64,000 nt of DNA from Bittarella massiliensis (ex Durand et al. 2017). GTDB taxonomy: Bacteria; Bacillota; Clostridia; Oscillospirales; Ruminococcaceae. Position 1 is the first letter of the stretch. Each line of letters opens with the position of its first letter. Under the pieces are notes generated by a model, which did no database searches, was not told the DNA's origin, and worked only from the letters and a program-made list of their open reading frames with translations. Shown one piece after another: positions 54,292 to 62,236 of this stretch. A program made the position numbers and the translations under genes. The stretch lies in NCBI RefSeq assembly GCF_017566145.1, contig NZ_JABFCL010000002.1:1-64000 (forward strand). Reading direction: 5' to 3'.

Positions 54292-55038
54292 TTAGGAGAC
54301 CCGCTTTTGGGAAACAGATTCCTCCTGTGCAGGGGTGTCGGAGGCGGCCACCTCGTCCCCCTCGGCGTAGTTTTTGCGGGTAAAGACCACATAGACGGTC
54401 ATAAAGAGAATTTTTAGGTCCTGCCAGAGGGAGAAGTGGCGCAGGTACTCGCAGTCCATGGCCACCTTTTTGTCGTCGTCCACCAGGTCGCGGCCGTTGG
54501 TTTGGGCAAGGCCGGTAATCCCCGGGCGCAGCTGGTAGACCCCAAAGCGGTGGCGCAGCTGGTGGGTGTAGGCCTCGGTCACCACCAGAGGGCGGGGGCC
54601 GACCAAACTCATGTCACCCCGCAGCACATTCCACAGCTGGGGCAGCTCGTCAAGGCTGGTGCGGCGCAGCACCTTGCCCACCCCAGTGATGTACTCGGTG
54701 GCGTTTTTCAGCTCTGCCGTGGCCACATTTTTGGGCGCTTCGGTGCTCATAGAGCGGAATTTATAGACGCAAAAAACCTTCCCGTCCTTTCCCACCCGTT
54801 TCTGGCGGAAGATGGCGGGTCCCCTGGAATCGAGCTTGACCGCCAGCGCGGTGAGCAGTAGCAGCGGACTGAGGAGAACCAGGGCCACAGCCGAGAGAAG
54901 GACGTCCAGCAAGCGCTTGATCGCCGCATACACGCGCGCAGCGGGGGTGAGCCGCAGGGATTGTGTAGCCGAAAACACAGGCGCGGACGGGATTCCTTGC
55001 AAGCCGGATTCCTGCGCGAGATTTTCAGTGTTGTTCAT
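54292..55038 (-). CDS. Undecaprenyl-phosphate sugar-1-phosphate transferase (polyprenyl glycosylphosphotransferase)
   Basis: The 248-residue protein has one N-terminal membrane helix (about residues 40-62: RLLDVLLSAVALVLLSPLLL) and the catalytic domain of bacterial sugar transferases: GPAIFRQKRVGKDGKVF, YKFRSM, RRTSLDELPQLWNVLRGD, and SLVGPRPL. It places the first sugar phosphate on undecaprenyl phosphate for an exopolysaccharide or surface glycan. It is the short form without the extra four-helix domain. ATG 55038 gives this N-terminus; the frame continues upstream through the attenuator leader. No further glycan genes are next to it. Confidence 0.93.
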   Translation of the reverse strand: MNNTENLAQESGLQGIPSAPVFSATQSLRLTPAARVYAAIKRLLDVLLSAVALVLLSPLLLLTALAVKLDSRGPAIFRQKRVGKDGKVFCVYKFRSMSTEAPKNVATAELKNATEYITGVGKVLRRTSLDELPQLWNVLRGDMSLVGPRPLVVTEAYTHQLRHRFGVYQLRPGITGLAQTNGRDLVDDDKKVAMDCEYLRHFSLWQDLKILFMTVYVVFTRKNYAEGDEVAASDTPAQEESVSQKRVS

Positions 55039-55110
55039 AGGAAAACCCCCAACCAAATAAAACCAAACTGATTTACAAATTATGGTTTTTCGTTCACCAA
55101 AAAATTCTGT

Positions 55111-55164
55111 AAAAAAGGCACAAAAAGCCACTCGGTTTTTGGCCAAATAGGCTCTTTTTGTGCC
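55111..55164 (-). promoter_or_regulatory. Terminator-like attenuator in the leader of the sugar-transferase gene
   Basis: On minus, GGCACAAAAA..GCC pairs with GGC.TTTTTGTGCC and is followed directly by TTTTTT, a complete intrinsic terminator placed about 75 nt before the start codon and about 50 nt after the promoter. Its loop contains TTTGGCCAAA, which could pair elsewhere. Transcripts would need to read through it. Confidence 0.75.
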
Positions 55165-55166
55165 GG

Positions 55167-55199
55167 CTAAAGGGTGCTTTTTTTAGAACGAAAACGCAT
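55167..55199 (-). CDS. Possible 10-codon leader peptide
   Basis: ATG to TAG encodes MRFRSKKSTL, rich in Arg, Lys and Ser, and ends 2 nt before the attenuator hairpin. GGAG and GAAGAAG lie upstream, but the predicted start of transcription falls within or near the ribosome site, so translation is uncertain. If translated, ribosome stalling could control the attenuator. Confidence 0.3.
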   Translation of the reverse strand: MRFRSKKSTL

Positions 55200-55217
55200 A
55201 CGATCTTCTTCTCCAAC

Positions 55218-55246
55218 ATTATACCGTAAAGGCTTTTTTTCGTCAA
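55218..55246 (-). promoter_or_regulatory. Sigma-A promoter of the sugar-transferase leader
   Basis: On minus, TTGACG (55246-55241) and TATAAT (55223-55218) have a 17-bp spacer. The leader of about 170 nt accounts for most of the 310-nt gap before spoIIID. Confidence 0.85.
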
Positions 55247-55268
55247 ATGGGAGAATTCGACGGCTTCG

Positions 55269-55298
55269 GGAATGATTGTATCCGCCCGGGCATAGAGA
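55269..55298 (+). promoter_or_regulatory. Candidate sigma-E promoter of spoIIID
   Basis: GGAATGAT and CATAGAGA are separated by 14 bp and partly match the sporulation sigma-E boxes (GKMATATT, 14-15 bp, CATACANT). spoIIID is a sigma-E gene in Bacillus and Clostridium. The match is only moderate. Confidence 0.35.
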
Positions 55299-55348
55299 TG
55301 TACCAATATCGACGCGACGGCCGACGGGAGCCGTGAGAGGGTGAGTGC

Positions 55349-55609
55349 GTGAAGGGGAATGTGGAAGAGCGGGCCATCTCGCTGGGCAATTTTATTGTGG
55401 AGAACAAGACGACGGTGCGGCATGCGGCCAAGGCCTTTGGGGTGAGCAAGTCCACGGTGCACAAGGATGTGTCCGACCGGCTGAAAAAGCTCAACCCCGC
55501 TCTCTGCCGGGAGGTCAAAAAGGTGCTGGAGAAAAACAAGCAGGAGCGGCATATCCGGGGGGGCCTTGCCACCCGGCACAAATATCAGGCATTAAAAGAG
55601 GAGGAGTGA
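55349..55609 (+). CDS. spoIIID: Sporulation transcription factor SpoIIID
   Basis: The 86-residue mother-cell regulator matches the family in full: RAISLGNFIVENKTTVRHAA, then AFGVSKSTVHKDVSDRLKK (helix-turn-helix), and the basic C-terminal region GGLATRHKYQ. It switches mother-cell transcription between the sigma-E and sigma-K programmes. The start is GTG, preceded by GAGAGGGTGAG. Confidence 0.97.
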   Translation: MKGNVEERAISLGNFIVENKTTVRHAAKAFGVSKSTVHKDVSDRLKKLNPALCREVKKVLEKNKQERHIRGGLATRHKYQALKEEE

Positions 55610-55628
55610 CCCTCCCCCGCCTTGCGGC

Positions 55629-55670
55629 AAAAAAGGAGAGGCCCGTCGGTAGACGGGCCTCTCCTTTTTT
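55629..55670 (+). terminator. Terminator of spoIIID
   Basis: A perfect 17-bp stem, AAAAGGAGAGGCCCGTC with its complement, around GGTA, ends in T residues. Confidence 0.94.
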
Positions 55671-55729
55671 GAAAAGATGGAATGATTCGCTGTTTTCTGT
55701 GCACAAAAAATAGCGGGGGACAGCCGGAG

Positions 55730-56485
55730 TTATTTGGAGAAATAAGCTGCGGGGTCCACGTAAGCGCCGTCTTTTTTGAGCTCAAAGTGCAGGTGGGTGC
55801 CCAGCTTGCTCTCCCCGGGGATGGACTGGGCCACCGTGCCGATGACGTCGCCGCTCTTGAGGGTCTGCCCCTCTTTGACGGTGACCTTCTGGGCCAGGGA
55901 CTTGTAGATGCCGGTGGCGCCGCCCTCAAACTGAATTTCTACCACAGTGCCCCAGATGTCGTCGTCCCGCACCGCGGTCACCTTGCCGTTTTGGCAGGCC
56001 TTGACCTGTGCCCCGGCCTCGGCCTTGATGTCGATGCCGTTGTGGGTGCGCCAGTCGCCCAGGGTCTGGTCTTTGACCACCTTGCCGTCAGAAAAGGGGT
56101 TAACGGTCTCGCCAGAGATGGGCGAGACAAAGACCCCATTGGACGCAGTCTGCTGCGACGCGGGTTCGCTTTGCTGCGCGGCAGAAGCGGGCGAGGAAGA
56201 AGAGCCCTGTCCCTGCGAGGACGAGGTACTTTGCGAATTCGACGCGGCGGAGGACGACTTGGGTTGAGAGGTCACCGGTTTTTCCACCACCTCTGTATCG
56301 GATGAGTCCCATGAAGGCACCTCCTGGTTGATTTGACTTTGGGGGTCGCCGCCCTGAACGGCGTTTTGGATCAGCGCCCAGGAGGCCAGTCCGGCCCCCA
56401 GCAGACAGACCGCCAGAGCGACGTAGAACCCCTTGCCCCGAAGCCATTTTTTCAGGCGGGGCTGGTTGTAGCGTGGGTTTTGCAT
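55730..56485 (-). CDS. spoIIQ: M23-family (LytM) membrane protein, SpoIIQ-like
   Basis: The 251-residue protein has one membrane segment near residues 22-42, a Ser/Gln-rich linker of about 80 residues, and a LytM domain with HNGIDIKA (His, Asp) and GTHLHFEL (HxH), so the zinc ligands are intact. In clostridia SpoIIQ is such a protein: it sits in the forespore membrane, binds SpoIIIAH across the septum, and keeps its LytM zinc site, unlike Bacillus SpoIIQ. Its position beside spoIIID and an upstream sigma-F-like promoter support that name. ATG 56485 has GGAGG 8 nt upstream. A vegetative murein hydrolase cannot be excluded. Confidence 0.78.
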   Translation of the reverse strand: MQNPRYNQPRLKKWLRGKGFYVALAVCLLGAGLASWALIQNAVQGGDPQSQINQEVPSWDSSDTEVVEKPVTSQPKSSSAASNSQSTSSSQGQGSSSSPASAAQQSEPASQQTASNGVFVSPISGETVNPFSDGKVVKDQTLGDWRTHNGIDIKAEAGAQVKACQNGKVTAVRDDDIWGTVVEIQFEGGATGIYKSLAQKVTVKEGQTLKSGDVIGTVAQSIPGESKLGTHLHFELKKDGAYVDPAAYFSK

Positions 56486-56503
56486 GTTTTTCACCTCCGC
56501 CAG

Positions 56504-56533
56504 TAGTCTTGACAGCCGGGCGGCGAGATATGC
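56504..56533 (-). promoter_or_regulatory. Candidate sigma-F (forespore) promoter of the SpoIIQ-like gene
   Basis: On minus, GCATA (56533-56529), 15 bp, then GTCAAGACTA (56513-56504) fits the sigma-F consensus (GYATA, about 15 bp, GGNNANANTR) with one or two differences. It lies about 20 nt before the start codon. Confidence 0.5.
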
Positions 56534-56581
56534 GCCTGCCGGCGGGTTGTTTCGCGCCCGCCCCGCGCCAAAAAAGCGCGC

Positions 56582-56615
56582 AAAAAACCGCCCCTCTCAC
56601 AGAAGAGAGGGGCGG
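56582..56615 (-). terminator. Hairpin between the lipoprotein and SpoIIQ-like genes
   Basis: CCGCCCCTCTC and GAGAGGGGCGG form an 11-bp stem, with TTTTTT on the minus strand. It lies just past the end of the lipoprotein gene (56632). Confidence 0.9.
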
Positions 56616-56631
56616 CATGGGTGTTGGTTTG

Positions 56632-57222
56632 CTATTTCACCTCGTCGCGGGGAACCACTTCCAGGGTGTGGCAGATGGCGTCGAGCACCTCAAAGTGCGC
56701 CTTGTAGTGCTCGGGGTCGCCGTTGAGGTAGAGGACGTAGAAGTTTTTCTCATCCTCTAAATAATAGATGCGGCTGGCCACCTTTTTGCCGTCCTTTTCG
56801 GTGTCGATGTCGTAGCCCTTGGCGGCGTCAAAATTTTCAAAGGTGAACTCCTGCAGGTCGCCGAAGGTGGAGTACTTGTGCAGGTATTCCAGCCCGTTGG
56901 CGTAGTACAGTTCGATAAACTGGTCCAGCGTCTTGACGCTGCGCTCGGTGAACATCTCGTCGTCCTTGCGGTAGCGGACGATCTGCAGATTGACCTGCTC
57001 GTCGATCCAGTCGAGGCCGATGGTGTTTTTCTCCACGCTGGAGAGCTGCTGAAAGTGCTCCTGATAGGCGACGCGCATATAGCCGTCGGCGCTGGTGAAG
57101 TAGCCGCTGCCGTCGTAGTCAAAATAGGTGTCGCCGCAGCCGGTGAGCAGCCCCAGGGCGCAGAGTGTGACCGCCGCGATGGCGGCAAACCGGCCCAGGC
57201 GGGTGCGAAGGTGTTTTTTCAT
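56632..57222 (-). CDS. Hypothetical lipoprotein
   Basis: The 196-residue protein has a lipoprotein signal peptide with lipobox LTGC (Cys29) and a small alpha/beta extracytoplasmic domain (VAYQEHFQQLSSVEKNT, KTLDQFIELYYANGLEYL, and IYYLEDEKNFYVLYL). The family is not recognised. ATG 57222 has GGGGG 9 nt upstream. It is divergent from spoVAC and terminated by the hairpin at 56582-56615. Confidence 0.78.
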   Translation of the reverse strand: MKKHLRTRLGRFAAIAAVTLCALGLLTGCGDTYFDYDGSGYFTSADGYMRVAYQEHFQQLSSVEKNTIGLDWIDEQVNLQIVRYRKDDEMFTERSVKTLDQFIELYYANGLEYLHKYSTFGDLQEFTFENFDAAKGYDIDTEKDGKKVASRIYYLEDEKNFYVLYLNGDPEHYKAHFEVLDAICHTLEVVPRDEVK

Positions 57223-57387
57223 GGAACCTGTTTCCCCCTTGTAAGACATCCAGAGAACCGCCTTTCCGGCGGCCCGGCGGGCGCGCTTGCCCGCGCTATT
57301 GTTACATTGTAGCATATTTTGCCACAAAAACAAGCGGCATAAATCCCCAAGCGGCAAGAAACACTATCGCAAAGGGAGGAATGCCAA

Positions 57388-57834
57388 ATGCAACTGTCCA
57401 ATATGGAATACGACAAAATGGTCAAAAAGTATTCGCCGGGCAGCAGTCTCTTCAAGGACTGTGTCTGGGCGTTTGTGGTGGGCGGGGCCATCTGCACCCT
57501 GGGCCAGGCGCTCATCGGCCTTTACGGCTACTGGGGGGCGGACAAGCTCACCGCCGCCACCCTCACCTCGGTGAGCCTGGTCTTTTTGAGCGCCCTGCTC
57601 ACCGGCCTGAGTCTCTACGACAAGATTGCCAACCGCGCCGGTGCCGGCACCCTGGTGCCTATCACCGGCTTTGCCAACGCCGTGGTCAGCCCCGCCCTGG
57701 AGTTTAAAAGCGAGGGGATGGTGCTGGGACTGGGGGCCAAGCTCTTTGTCATCTCGGGGCCGGTCATCGTCTACGGGGTCTCGGCGGCGGTGATCTACGG
57801 GGTGATCTACTACCTGATGGGCCTGGTTGCCTGA
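57388..57834 (+). CDS. spoVAC: Stage V sporulation protein AC
   Basis: The 148-residue membrane protein has four hydrophobic segments and the family motifs KYSPGSSLFKDCVWAFVVGG and AGAGTLVPITGFANAVVSPA. SpoVAC forms a channel component of the complex that loads dipicolinic acid into the forespore and releases it on germination. GGGAGGA lies 8 nt before the ATG. It opens a spoVAC-spoVAD-spoVAE operon, the minimal clostridial set. Confidence 0.96.
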   Translation: MQLSNMEYDKMVKKYSPGSSLFKDCVWAFVVGGAICTLGQALIGLYGYWGADKLTAATLTSVSLVFLSALLTGLSLYDKIANRAGAGTLVPITGFANAVVSPALEFKSEGMVLGLGAKLFVISGPVIVYGVSAAVIYGVIYYLMGLVA

Positions 57835-57853
57835 TGCGTTGGGAGGAGAGAAG

Positions 57854-58915
57854 ATGATCAAGAAAATCGGCCAGAGGACCCTGGCCATGGAATCCGCCCC
57901 GACCCTCATTCAATGGGCGTCGGTGGCGGGCAAGCGGGAGATGGAGGGCCCCCTCTCGCAGGAGTTCGACTTTGTGACCGGGGACACCAGCTTCGGCGAA
58001 AAGACCTGGGAGAAGGCCGAGAGCGCCATTCAGAAAAAGGCGGTCGCCCTGGCGCTGGAAAAGGCGGGGCTGCAAAACAGCGACATCGACTACGTCTTTG
58101 CTGGGGACCTGCTCAACCAGTGCATTGCCTCCAGCTTTGGTCTGCGGGAATTCGGCATCCCCCTCATCGGCCTCTACGGGGCCTGTTCCACCATGGCCGA
58201 GAGCCTGTCCCTGGCCAGCATCTTCGCTGCCAGCGGCTGTGCCGACCGCTGTGCAGCGGTGGCCTCATCCCATTTTTGCACCGCCGAGCGGCAGTTTCGC
58301 CTGCCGCTGGAGTACGGCGGCCAGCGCACCCCCACCGCCCAGTGGACCGCCACCGCCGGCGGCTGTGTGGTGGTGGCGGCCCCAGGGCAGGGGAATGGGC
58401 CCCGGGTCCGGCACGTGACCATCGGCAAGATCGTCGATTTGGGGGTCACCGACGCCAACAACATGGGCGCCGCCATGGCCCCTGCGGCGGCCGACACCAT
58501 CAAGGCCTATCTGGAGGACACCGGCACCGCCCCCACCGACTACCAGCTGATTTTGACCGGCGACCTGGGACAGGTGGGCAGCTCCATCCTCTACGATCTG
58601 CTGGCGCTGGACCAGATCGACATCGCCCCGGTGCACAACGACTGCGGGCTGCTGCTCTACGACCGGCAGAGCCAGGACGTCAAGGCCGGCGGCTCGGGCT
58701 GCGGCTGTTCGGCGGCGGTCCTCTGCTCCCTCATCCTGGGCAAGTTTGCCCGGGGAGAGCTGGACAACATCCTCTTCATCGCCACCGGCGCCCTCCTCTC
58801 CACCACCAGTTCCGCCCAGGGGGAGAGTGTTCCCGGCATCGCCCACCTGGTGCACATCTCGGCGGACAGGGATCAGCCCACCGGCAAACCCGCTGCTCGG
58901 AAAGGGGGGAAATAA
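57854..58915 (+). CDS. spoVAD: Stage V sporulation protein AD
   Basis: The 353-residue protein has a thiolase-like fold (DIDYVFAGDLLNQCIASSF, then GACSTMAESLSLA, with the Cys where thiolases have theirs). SpoVAD binds dipicolinic acid in the SpoVA complex (family knowledge). GGGAGGAGAG 4 nt before ATG 57854 sets the start. It lies between spoVAC and spoVAE. Confidence 0.96.
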   Translation: MIKKIGQRTLAMESAPTLIQWASVAGKREMEGPLSQEFDFVTGDTSFGEKTWEKAESAIQKKAVALALEKAGLQNSDIDYVFAGDLLNQCIASSFGLREFGIPLIGLYGACSTMAESLSLASIFAASGCADRCAAVASSHFCTAERQFRLPLEYGGQRTPTAQWTATAGGCVVVAAPGQGNGPRVRHVTIGKIVDLGVTDANNMGAAMAPAAADTIKAYLEDTGTAPTDYQLILTGDLGQVGSSILYDLLALDQIDIAPVHNDCGLLLYDRQSQDVKAGGSGCGCSAAVLCSLILGKFARGELDNILFIATGALLSTTSSAQGESVPGIAHLVHISADRDQPTGKPAARKGGK

Positions 58916-58916
58916 G

Positions 58917-59273
58917 ATGGAATACCTGAAATCCTTTGTGGTCGGCGGCCTGCTCTGCGTCATCGGCCAGATCCTGGTGGACAAGACCAAATTGACCCCC
59001 GCCCGCATCCTGGTGGGGTTTGTGGTGGTCGGCGTGGCGCTGGGGGCCCTGGGTCTCTACCAGCCCCTGGCCGATTTTGCCGGGGCCGGGGCCACCGTCC
59101 CCCTGTCGGGTTTTGGCAACCTGCTGGCCAAGGGCACCAAAGAGGCTGTGGACAGCCAGGGCCTGTTGGGAGCCCTCACCGGCCCCCTGACAGCCGGCGC
59201 AGCGGGGATCACCGCCGCCATGTTCTTCGGCCTGCTGGTGGCCCTCATCTTCAAACCCAAGGACAAGGCCTGA
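58917..59273 (+). CDS. spoVAE: Stage V sporulation protein AE
   Basis: The 118-residue membrane protein has about four hydrophobic segments and the motifs FVVGGLLCVIGQILVDKTKL and GAGATVPLSGFGNLLAKG. It starts 1 nt after the spoVAD stop codon, so translation is coupled. It is the third component of the SpoVA channel. Confidence 0.95.
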   Translation: MEYLKSFVVGGLLCVIGQILVDKTKLTPARILVGFVVVGVALGALGLYQPLADFAGAGATVPLSGFGNLLAKGTKEAVDSQGLLGALTGPLTAGAAGITAAMFFGLLVALIFKPKDKA

Positions 59274-59284
59274 TTTTGCACCGA

Positions 59285-59345
59285 GAGCGCCGGCCCCCCT
59301 CTCCCCGCCCTTGCAAAGGGGGGAGAGGGGAACCGGCGCTCTTTG
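59285..59345 (+). terminator. Terminator of the spoVA operon
   Basis: GAGCGCCGG pairs with CCGGCGCTC, extended by a C-rich/G-rich stem (CCCCCCTCTCCCC with GGGGAGAGGGG), followed by TTT. Confidence 0.88.
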
Positions 59346-59381
59346 GAGAAGCGGGAGCAGAAGAGTTGTGAAAGAGGCAAT

Positions 59382-59414
59382 AAAAAAAGCAGACCCCCCG
59401 AGAGGACTGCTTTT
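59382..59414 (-). terminator. Terminator of rpsT
   Basis: On minus, AAAAGCAG and CTGCTTTT form the stem base, with G-rich/C-rich inner arms, followed by seven T. Confidence 0.85.
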
Positions 59415-59439
59415 GCGTCACACACTAAAAAGAGACTTA

Positions 59440-59700
59440 TTAGGCGCTGGCGTTCAGTTTGCGAGCGAGGCTGGATTTTTTCCTGGCAGCGCAGTTCTTG
59501 TGAAGAATGCCCTTGGTCACGGCCATATCAATCTTCTTGATGGCGTTGCCAACGACCTCCGCTTTGTTCTCGCTGTTCTTCTCCAAGGCAATCTCGGCAG
59601 ACTTGATGCTGGAACGCAGAGCGGACTTGATCATCTTGTTGCGCAGGTTTTTGGCCTCGTTGACTTTGACTCTCTTCTTAGCTGACTTGATGTTAGGCAT
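59440..59700 (-). CDS. rpsT: 30S ribosomal protein S20
   Basis: The 86-residue basic protein has the S20 pattern [20 protein letters not shown], then alanine/lysine-rich helices and [20 protein letters not shown]. It binds 16S rRNA early in assembly. GAAGGAGGT lies about 7 nt before ATG 59700, which sets the start. It commonly lies next to gpr in clostridia, on the opposite strand, as here. Confidence 0.97.
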   Translation of the reverse strand: MPNIKSAKKRVKVNEAKNLRNKMIKSALRSSIKSAEIALEKNSENKAEVVGNAIKKIDMAVTKGILHKNCAARKKSSLARKLNASA

Positions 59701-59734
59701 AATCGCACCTCCTTCGCATGGAATCGTACAAGTT

Positions 59735-59763
59735 ATCTTAGCATTTTTGTCGCGGGATTGCAA
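59735..59763 (-). promoter_or_regulatory. Promoter of rpsT
   Basis: TTGCAA (59763-59758) and TAAGAT (59740-59735) with a 17-bp spacer. Confidence 0.75.
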
Positions 59764-59834
59764 GGATTTTTTTGAAAAAATCTCGATTTCGCGCCGTCTG
59801 GGGCAAGTCCCCGTCCAAAAGGAGTGATCAGCAG

Positions 59835-60689
59835 ATGGATATTCGCACCGATCTGGCCATCGAGTGGCTGGACATGGCCGCCGGTCTCGGCCCCGACGAC
59901 TGGCAGCAGGAGGAGACCGTCGAGGGGGGGATCACCCTCTCCACCACCCGCATCCGCACCCGGGCGGCGGCCGAGCGCATCGGCAAGCCGGTGGGGCAGT
60001 ACCTCACCGCCAGTTTTTCAAATCTCCTCCACGACGCCGGGCAGAACGCCGCCCTGGCAGAGCTGCTGGGGGATCGGCTGAAGCGCCTTCTGCCCGAAAA
60101 GGGAGGCGTGCTGGTTTTGGGTCTGGGAAACCCGTCCATCACCCCCGACGCGGTGGGCCCCCGCACAGTGGAGGGGGTGATGGCGACGCGGCACATCGGC
60201 CCGGCCTTGGAAAAGGCCATGGGCATCTCCTTCCGGCCGGTGTCCGCCCTGGCGCCGGGGGTGTTGGGGCAGACGGGGGTGGAGGTGCAGGAGATCGCCC
60301 GCGCCCTGGTGCGGGACACCGCCCCGGCAGCCCTGGTGGTGATCGACGCCCTGGCGGCCAAGGCCACCCAGCGACTGGGACGGACCGTGCAGCTCTCAGA
60401 CGCGGGGATCGTGCCCGGCTCGGGGGTGGGCAACGCCCGCAGCGAGCTCTCCCAAAACACCCTGGGCATCCCGGTCATCGCCATGGGGGTGCCGACGGTG
60501 GTGGACGTAGGTACCCTGGTGCGGGAGTACACCCAGGAGAACATCGAGGAGGAGCGCTCCCGGATGATGGTCACCAGCAAGGAGATCGACCAGATCATCG
60601 CCCGCACCTCCAAGGTGCTGGCCCTGGCGGTCAATCGGGCCCTGCAGCCCCACCTCTCGGCCGAGGACATCGCCCTGCTCACCGACTAG
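59835..60689 (+). CDS. gpr: Germination protease
   Basis: The 284-residue protease cleaves small acid-soluble spore proteins at germination. It has a short N-terminal propeptide ([15 protein letters not shown], the usual self-cleavage region), [18 protein letters not shown], and a conserved [28 protein letters not shown] about 10 nt before ATG 59835 sets the start. It is followed by spoIIP and lepA, the usual clostridial order. Confidence 0.96.
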   Translation: MDIRTDLAIEWLDMAAGLGPDDWQQEETVEGGITLSTTRIRTRAAAERIGKPVGQYLTASFSNLLHDAGQNAALAELLGDRLKRLLPEKGGVLVLGLGNPSITPDAVGPRTVEGVMATRHIGPALEKAMGISFRPVSALAPGVLGQTGVEVQEIARALVRDTAPAALVVIDALAAKATQRLGRTVQLSDAGIVPGSGVGNARSELSQNTLGIPVIAMGVPTVVDVGTLVREYTQENIEEERSRMMVTSKEIDQIIARTSKVLALAVNRALQPHLSAEDIALLTD

Positions 60690-60714
60690 GGGCGAATGGG
60701 TGGAGGCTTGGCCG

Positions 60715-60744
60715 GTCATACTGGTGAAGGGGGCGCCATATACT
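60715..60744 (+). promoter_or_regulatory. Sigma-E (mother-cell) promoter of spoIIP
   Basis: GTCATACT (60715-60722) and CATATACT (60737-60744), 14 bp apart, match the sigma-E boxes GKMATATT and CATACANT at 7 of 8 positions each. SpoIIP is a sigma-E gene in Bacillus. Confidence 0.7.
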
Positions 60745-60772
60745 GTACCAACAGACGTGTAGGAGGTGCAGC

Positions 60773-61876
60773 ATGGCGCGCAGTAGGACAAGAACTCCTC
60801 CCAAAAGGCGGGGGCCGAAACGGTGGAAGATGGGGTTGGCGGCCTGCACGGTGGTGCTGGCCGTCTGCTATGCCAATTTGGGCAAAATCCTCACCCTCTG
60901 GCAGGAGCTGACCGCCCAAAACCGGGCCATCGTCCAGTCGCTGGAGGGGGGCGTCCCCTCGGAGGAGAGCGGCGAGGGGGGCGCGGTGCTGGAAAAGGGG
61001 GAGAGCTGGACCGATTTTTCCGCCCTGCTGCCCCAGACCACCGCCCCCGCGGACACCCCGCCAGAGGGAACCCAAAAACCCGAAGGGGCCATGCCCACCG
61101 AGGCGGTGGACCTGGCGGTGCAAAGCGGCGTCAACTACCAATCGGCCTACATCAAAAACAAGACCAGCCTCTCGGACGGACAGATCGCCGAACTGCTGGG
61201 CACCGGGCCGGGGGCCAAGATCGAGCTGGGCAGCGACCAGCCCCAGGTGCTGATCGTCCACACCCACGCCACCGAGAGCTACGAGCCCTACGACCTGGGC
61301 TACTACGACCCAGAGGCCAGCTCCCGCAACACCGACAACGCCCAGAACGTCACCCGGGTGGGGGAGGAGATCGCCCGCCAGCTCAACGCCGTCGGCATCA
61401 AGACGGTGCAGGACAAAACCCAGCACGACTATCCCCAGTACACCGGGGCCTACGACCGCTCTCGGGAGACCATACAGAGCTACCTCGAAAAGTACCCCAG
61501 CATCCAGGTGGTGCTGGACGTGCACCGGGATGCCATTCAGTATTCCGACGGCACCCGGGCCAAACCCACCGCCGTCATCGACGGGAAGAAGGCCGCCCAG
61601 GTGATGTTCATCGTGGGCTGCAACAGCGACAAGACCCCCATCCCCGGATACGAAAAAAACCTTCGCTTTGCCGCCAACTTGCAGTCTAGCCTCGCCCAGC
61701 GCTACGACGGCTTCATGCGCCCCATCCTCTTTGACTACCGCTTTTACAACCAGGACCTGGCTCCGGCCTGCATCCTCATCGAGGTGGGGGGGCACGGCAA
61801 CAGCCTGGGGGAGGCGGTCTACTCGGGCCAGCTCATCGGCAAAGGGATGGCCGAATACCTCAAGACCCTGGCTTGA
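60773..61876 (+). CDS. spoIIP: Stage II sporulation protein P
   Basis: The 367-residue protein has an N-terminal membrane anchor (about residues 20-40), a low-complexity linker and a SpoIIP amidase/endopeptidase domain: VLIVHTHATESYEPY (metal-binding His), VVLDVHRDAIQ (His), IVGCNSDK, and ILIEVGGHGNSLGEA (Glu). With SpoIID it removes septal peptidoglycan so that the forespore can be engulfed. TAGGAGGT about 7 nt before the ATG is a strong ribosome site. Confidence 0.96.
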   Translation: MARSRTRTPPKRRGPKRWKMGLAACTVVLAVCYANLGKILTLWQELTAQNRAIVQSLEGGVPSEESGEGGAVLEKGESWTDFSALLPQTTAPADTPPEGTQKPEGAMPTEAVDLAVQSGVNYQSAYIKNKTSLSDGQIAELLGTGPGAKIELGSDQPQVLIVHTHATESYEPYDLGYYDPEASSRNTDNAQNVTRVGEEIARQLNAVGIKTVQDKTQHDYPQYTGAYDRSRETIQSYLEKYPSIQVVLDVHRDAIQYSDGTRAKPTAVIDGKKAAQVMFIVGCNSDKTPIPGYEKNLRFAANLQSSLAQRYDGFMRPILFDYRFYNQDLAPACILIEVGGHGNSLGEAVYSGQLIGKGMAEYLKTLA

Positions 61877-61914
61877 GCGCCAGGGCGGACGGAAAAGAAA
61901 AAGGAGAATTTGCT

Positions 61915-62142
61915 GTGCGCGCAACCAGAAAGTATGCGGCCGCCTTTGTCTTCACCCTGGCGGCGCTGATGGTGGCCCTGGCCATGGGGGTGGCCTATCT
62001 CAACACCTACCGCATGGTGCACGGGGCGGTGTCCATCCCCCAAATTGACGCGACCCCCTATATAAAGGAAGGAGCTGCCCTCCTCTGGAAGGTCGCCCCT
62101 TCGGGGCTGCGGCTGCTCATTGCTGCCCTTTTTCAATTGTGA
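61915..62142 (+). CDS. Small membrane protein downstream of spoIIP
   Basis: The 75-residue protein has one membrane segment (about residues 8-29: AAAFVFTLAALMVALAMGVAYL), a short outer region, and a hydrophobic C-terminus (LRLLIAALFQL). AAGGAG is 8 nt before GTG 61915. It is 38 nt after spoIIP and likely in the same operon; small genes are often found here in clostridia, but I do not recognise a family. It may act in sporulation by context only. Confidence 0.62.
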   Translation: MRATRKYAAAFVFTLAALMVALAMGVAYLNTYRMVHGAVSIPQIDATPYIKEGAALLWKVAPSGLRLLIAALFQL

Positions 62143-62149
62143 ACGCCCG

Positions 62150-62193
62150 CCCCTCGGCCTGCCGGGGGGTGTCTTTTTGGCAAAAAAGACACC
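62150..62193 (+). terminator. Terminator of the spoIIP operon
   Basis: CCCC.CGG and CCGGGGG form one stem, followed by GTGTCTTTTT. The T run is part of a second perfect stem, GGTGTCTTTTT with AAAAAGACACC. The two overlap. Confidence 0.75.
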
Positions 62194-62200
62194 GGTGGCG

Positions 62201-62230
62201 TTGCCTGGGCTCCCCCGGCCGTGGTATAAT
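62201..62230 (+). promoter_or_regulatory. Promoter of lepA
   Basis: TTGCCT (62201-62206) and TATAAT (62225-62230) are 18 bp apart. Confidence 0.68.
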
Positions 62231-62236
62231 AGCCGC

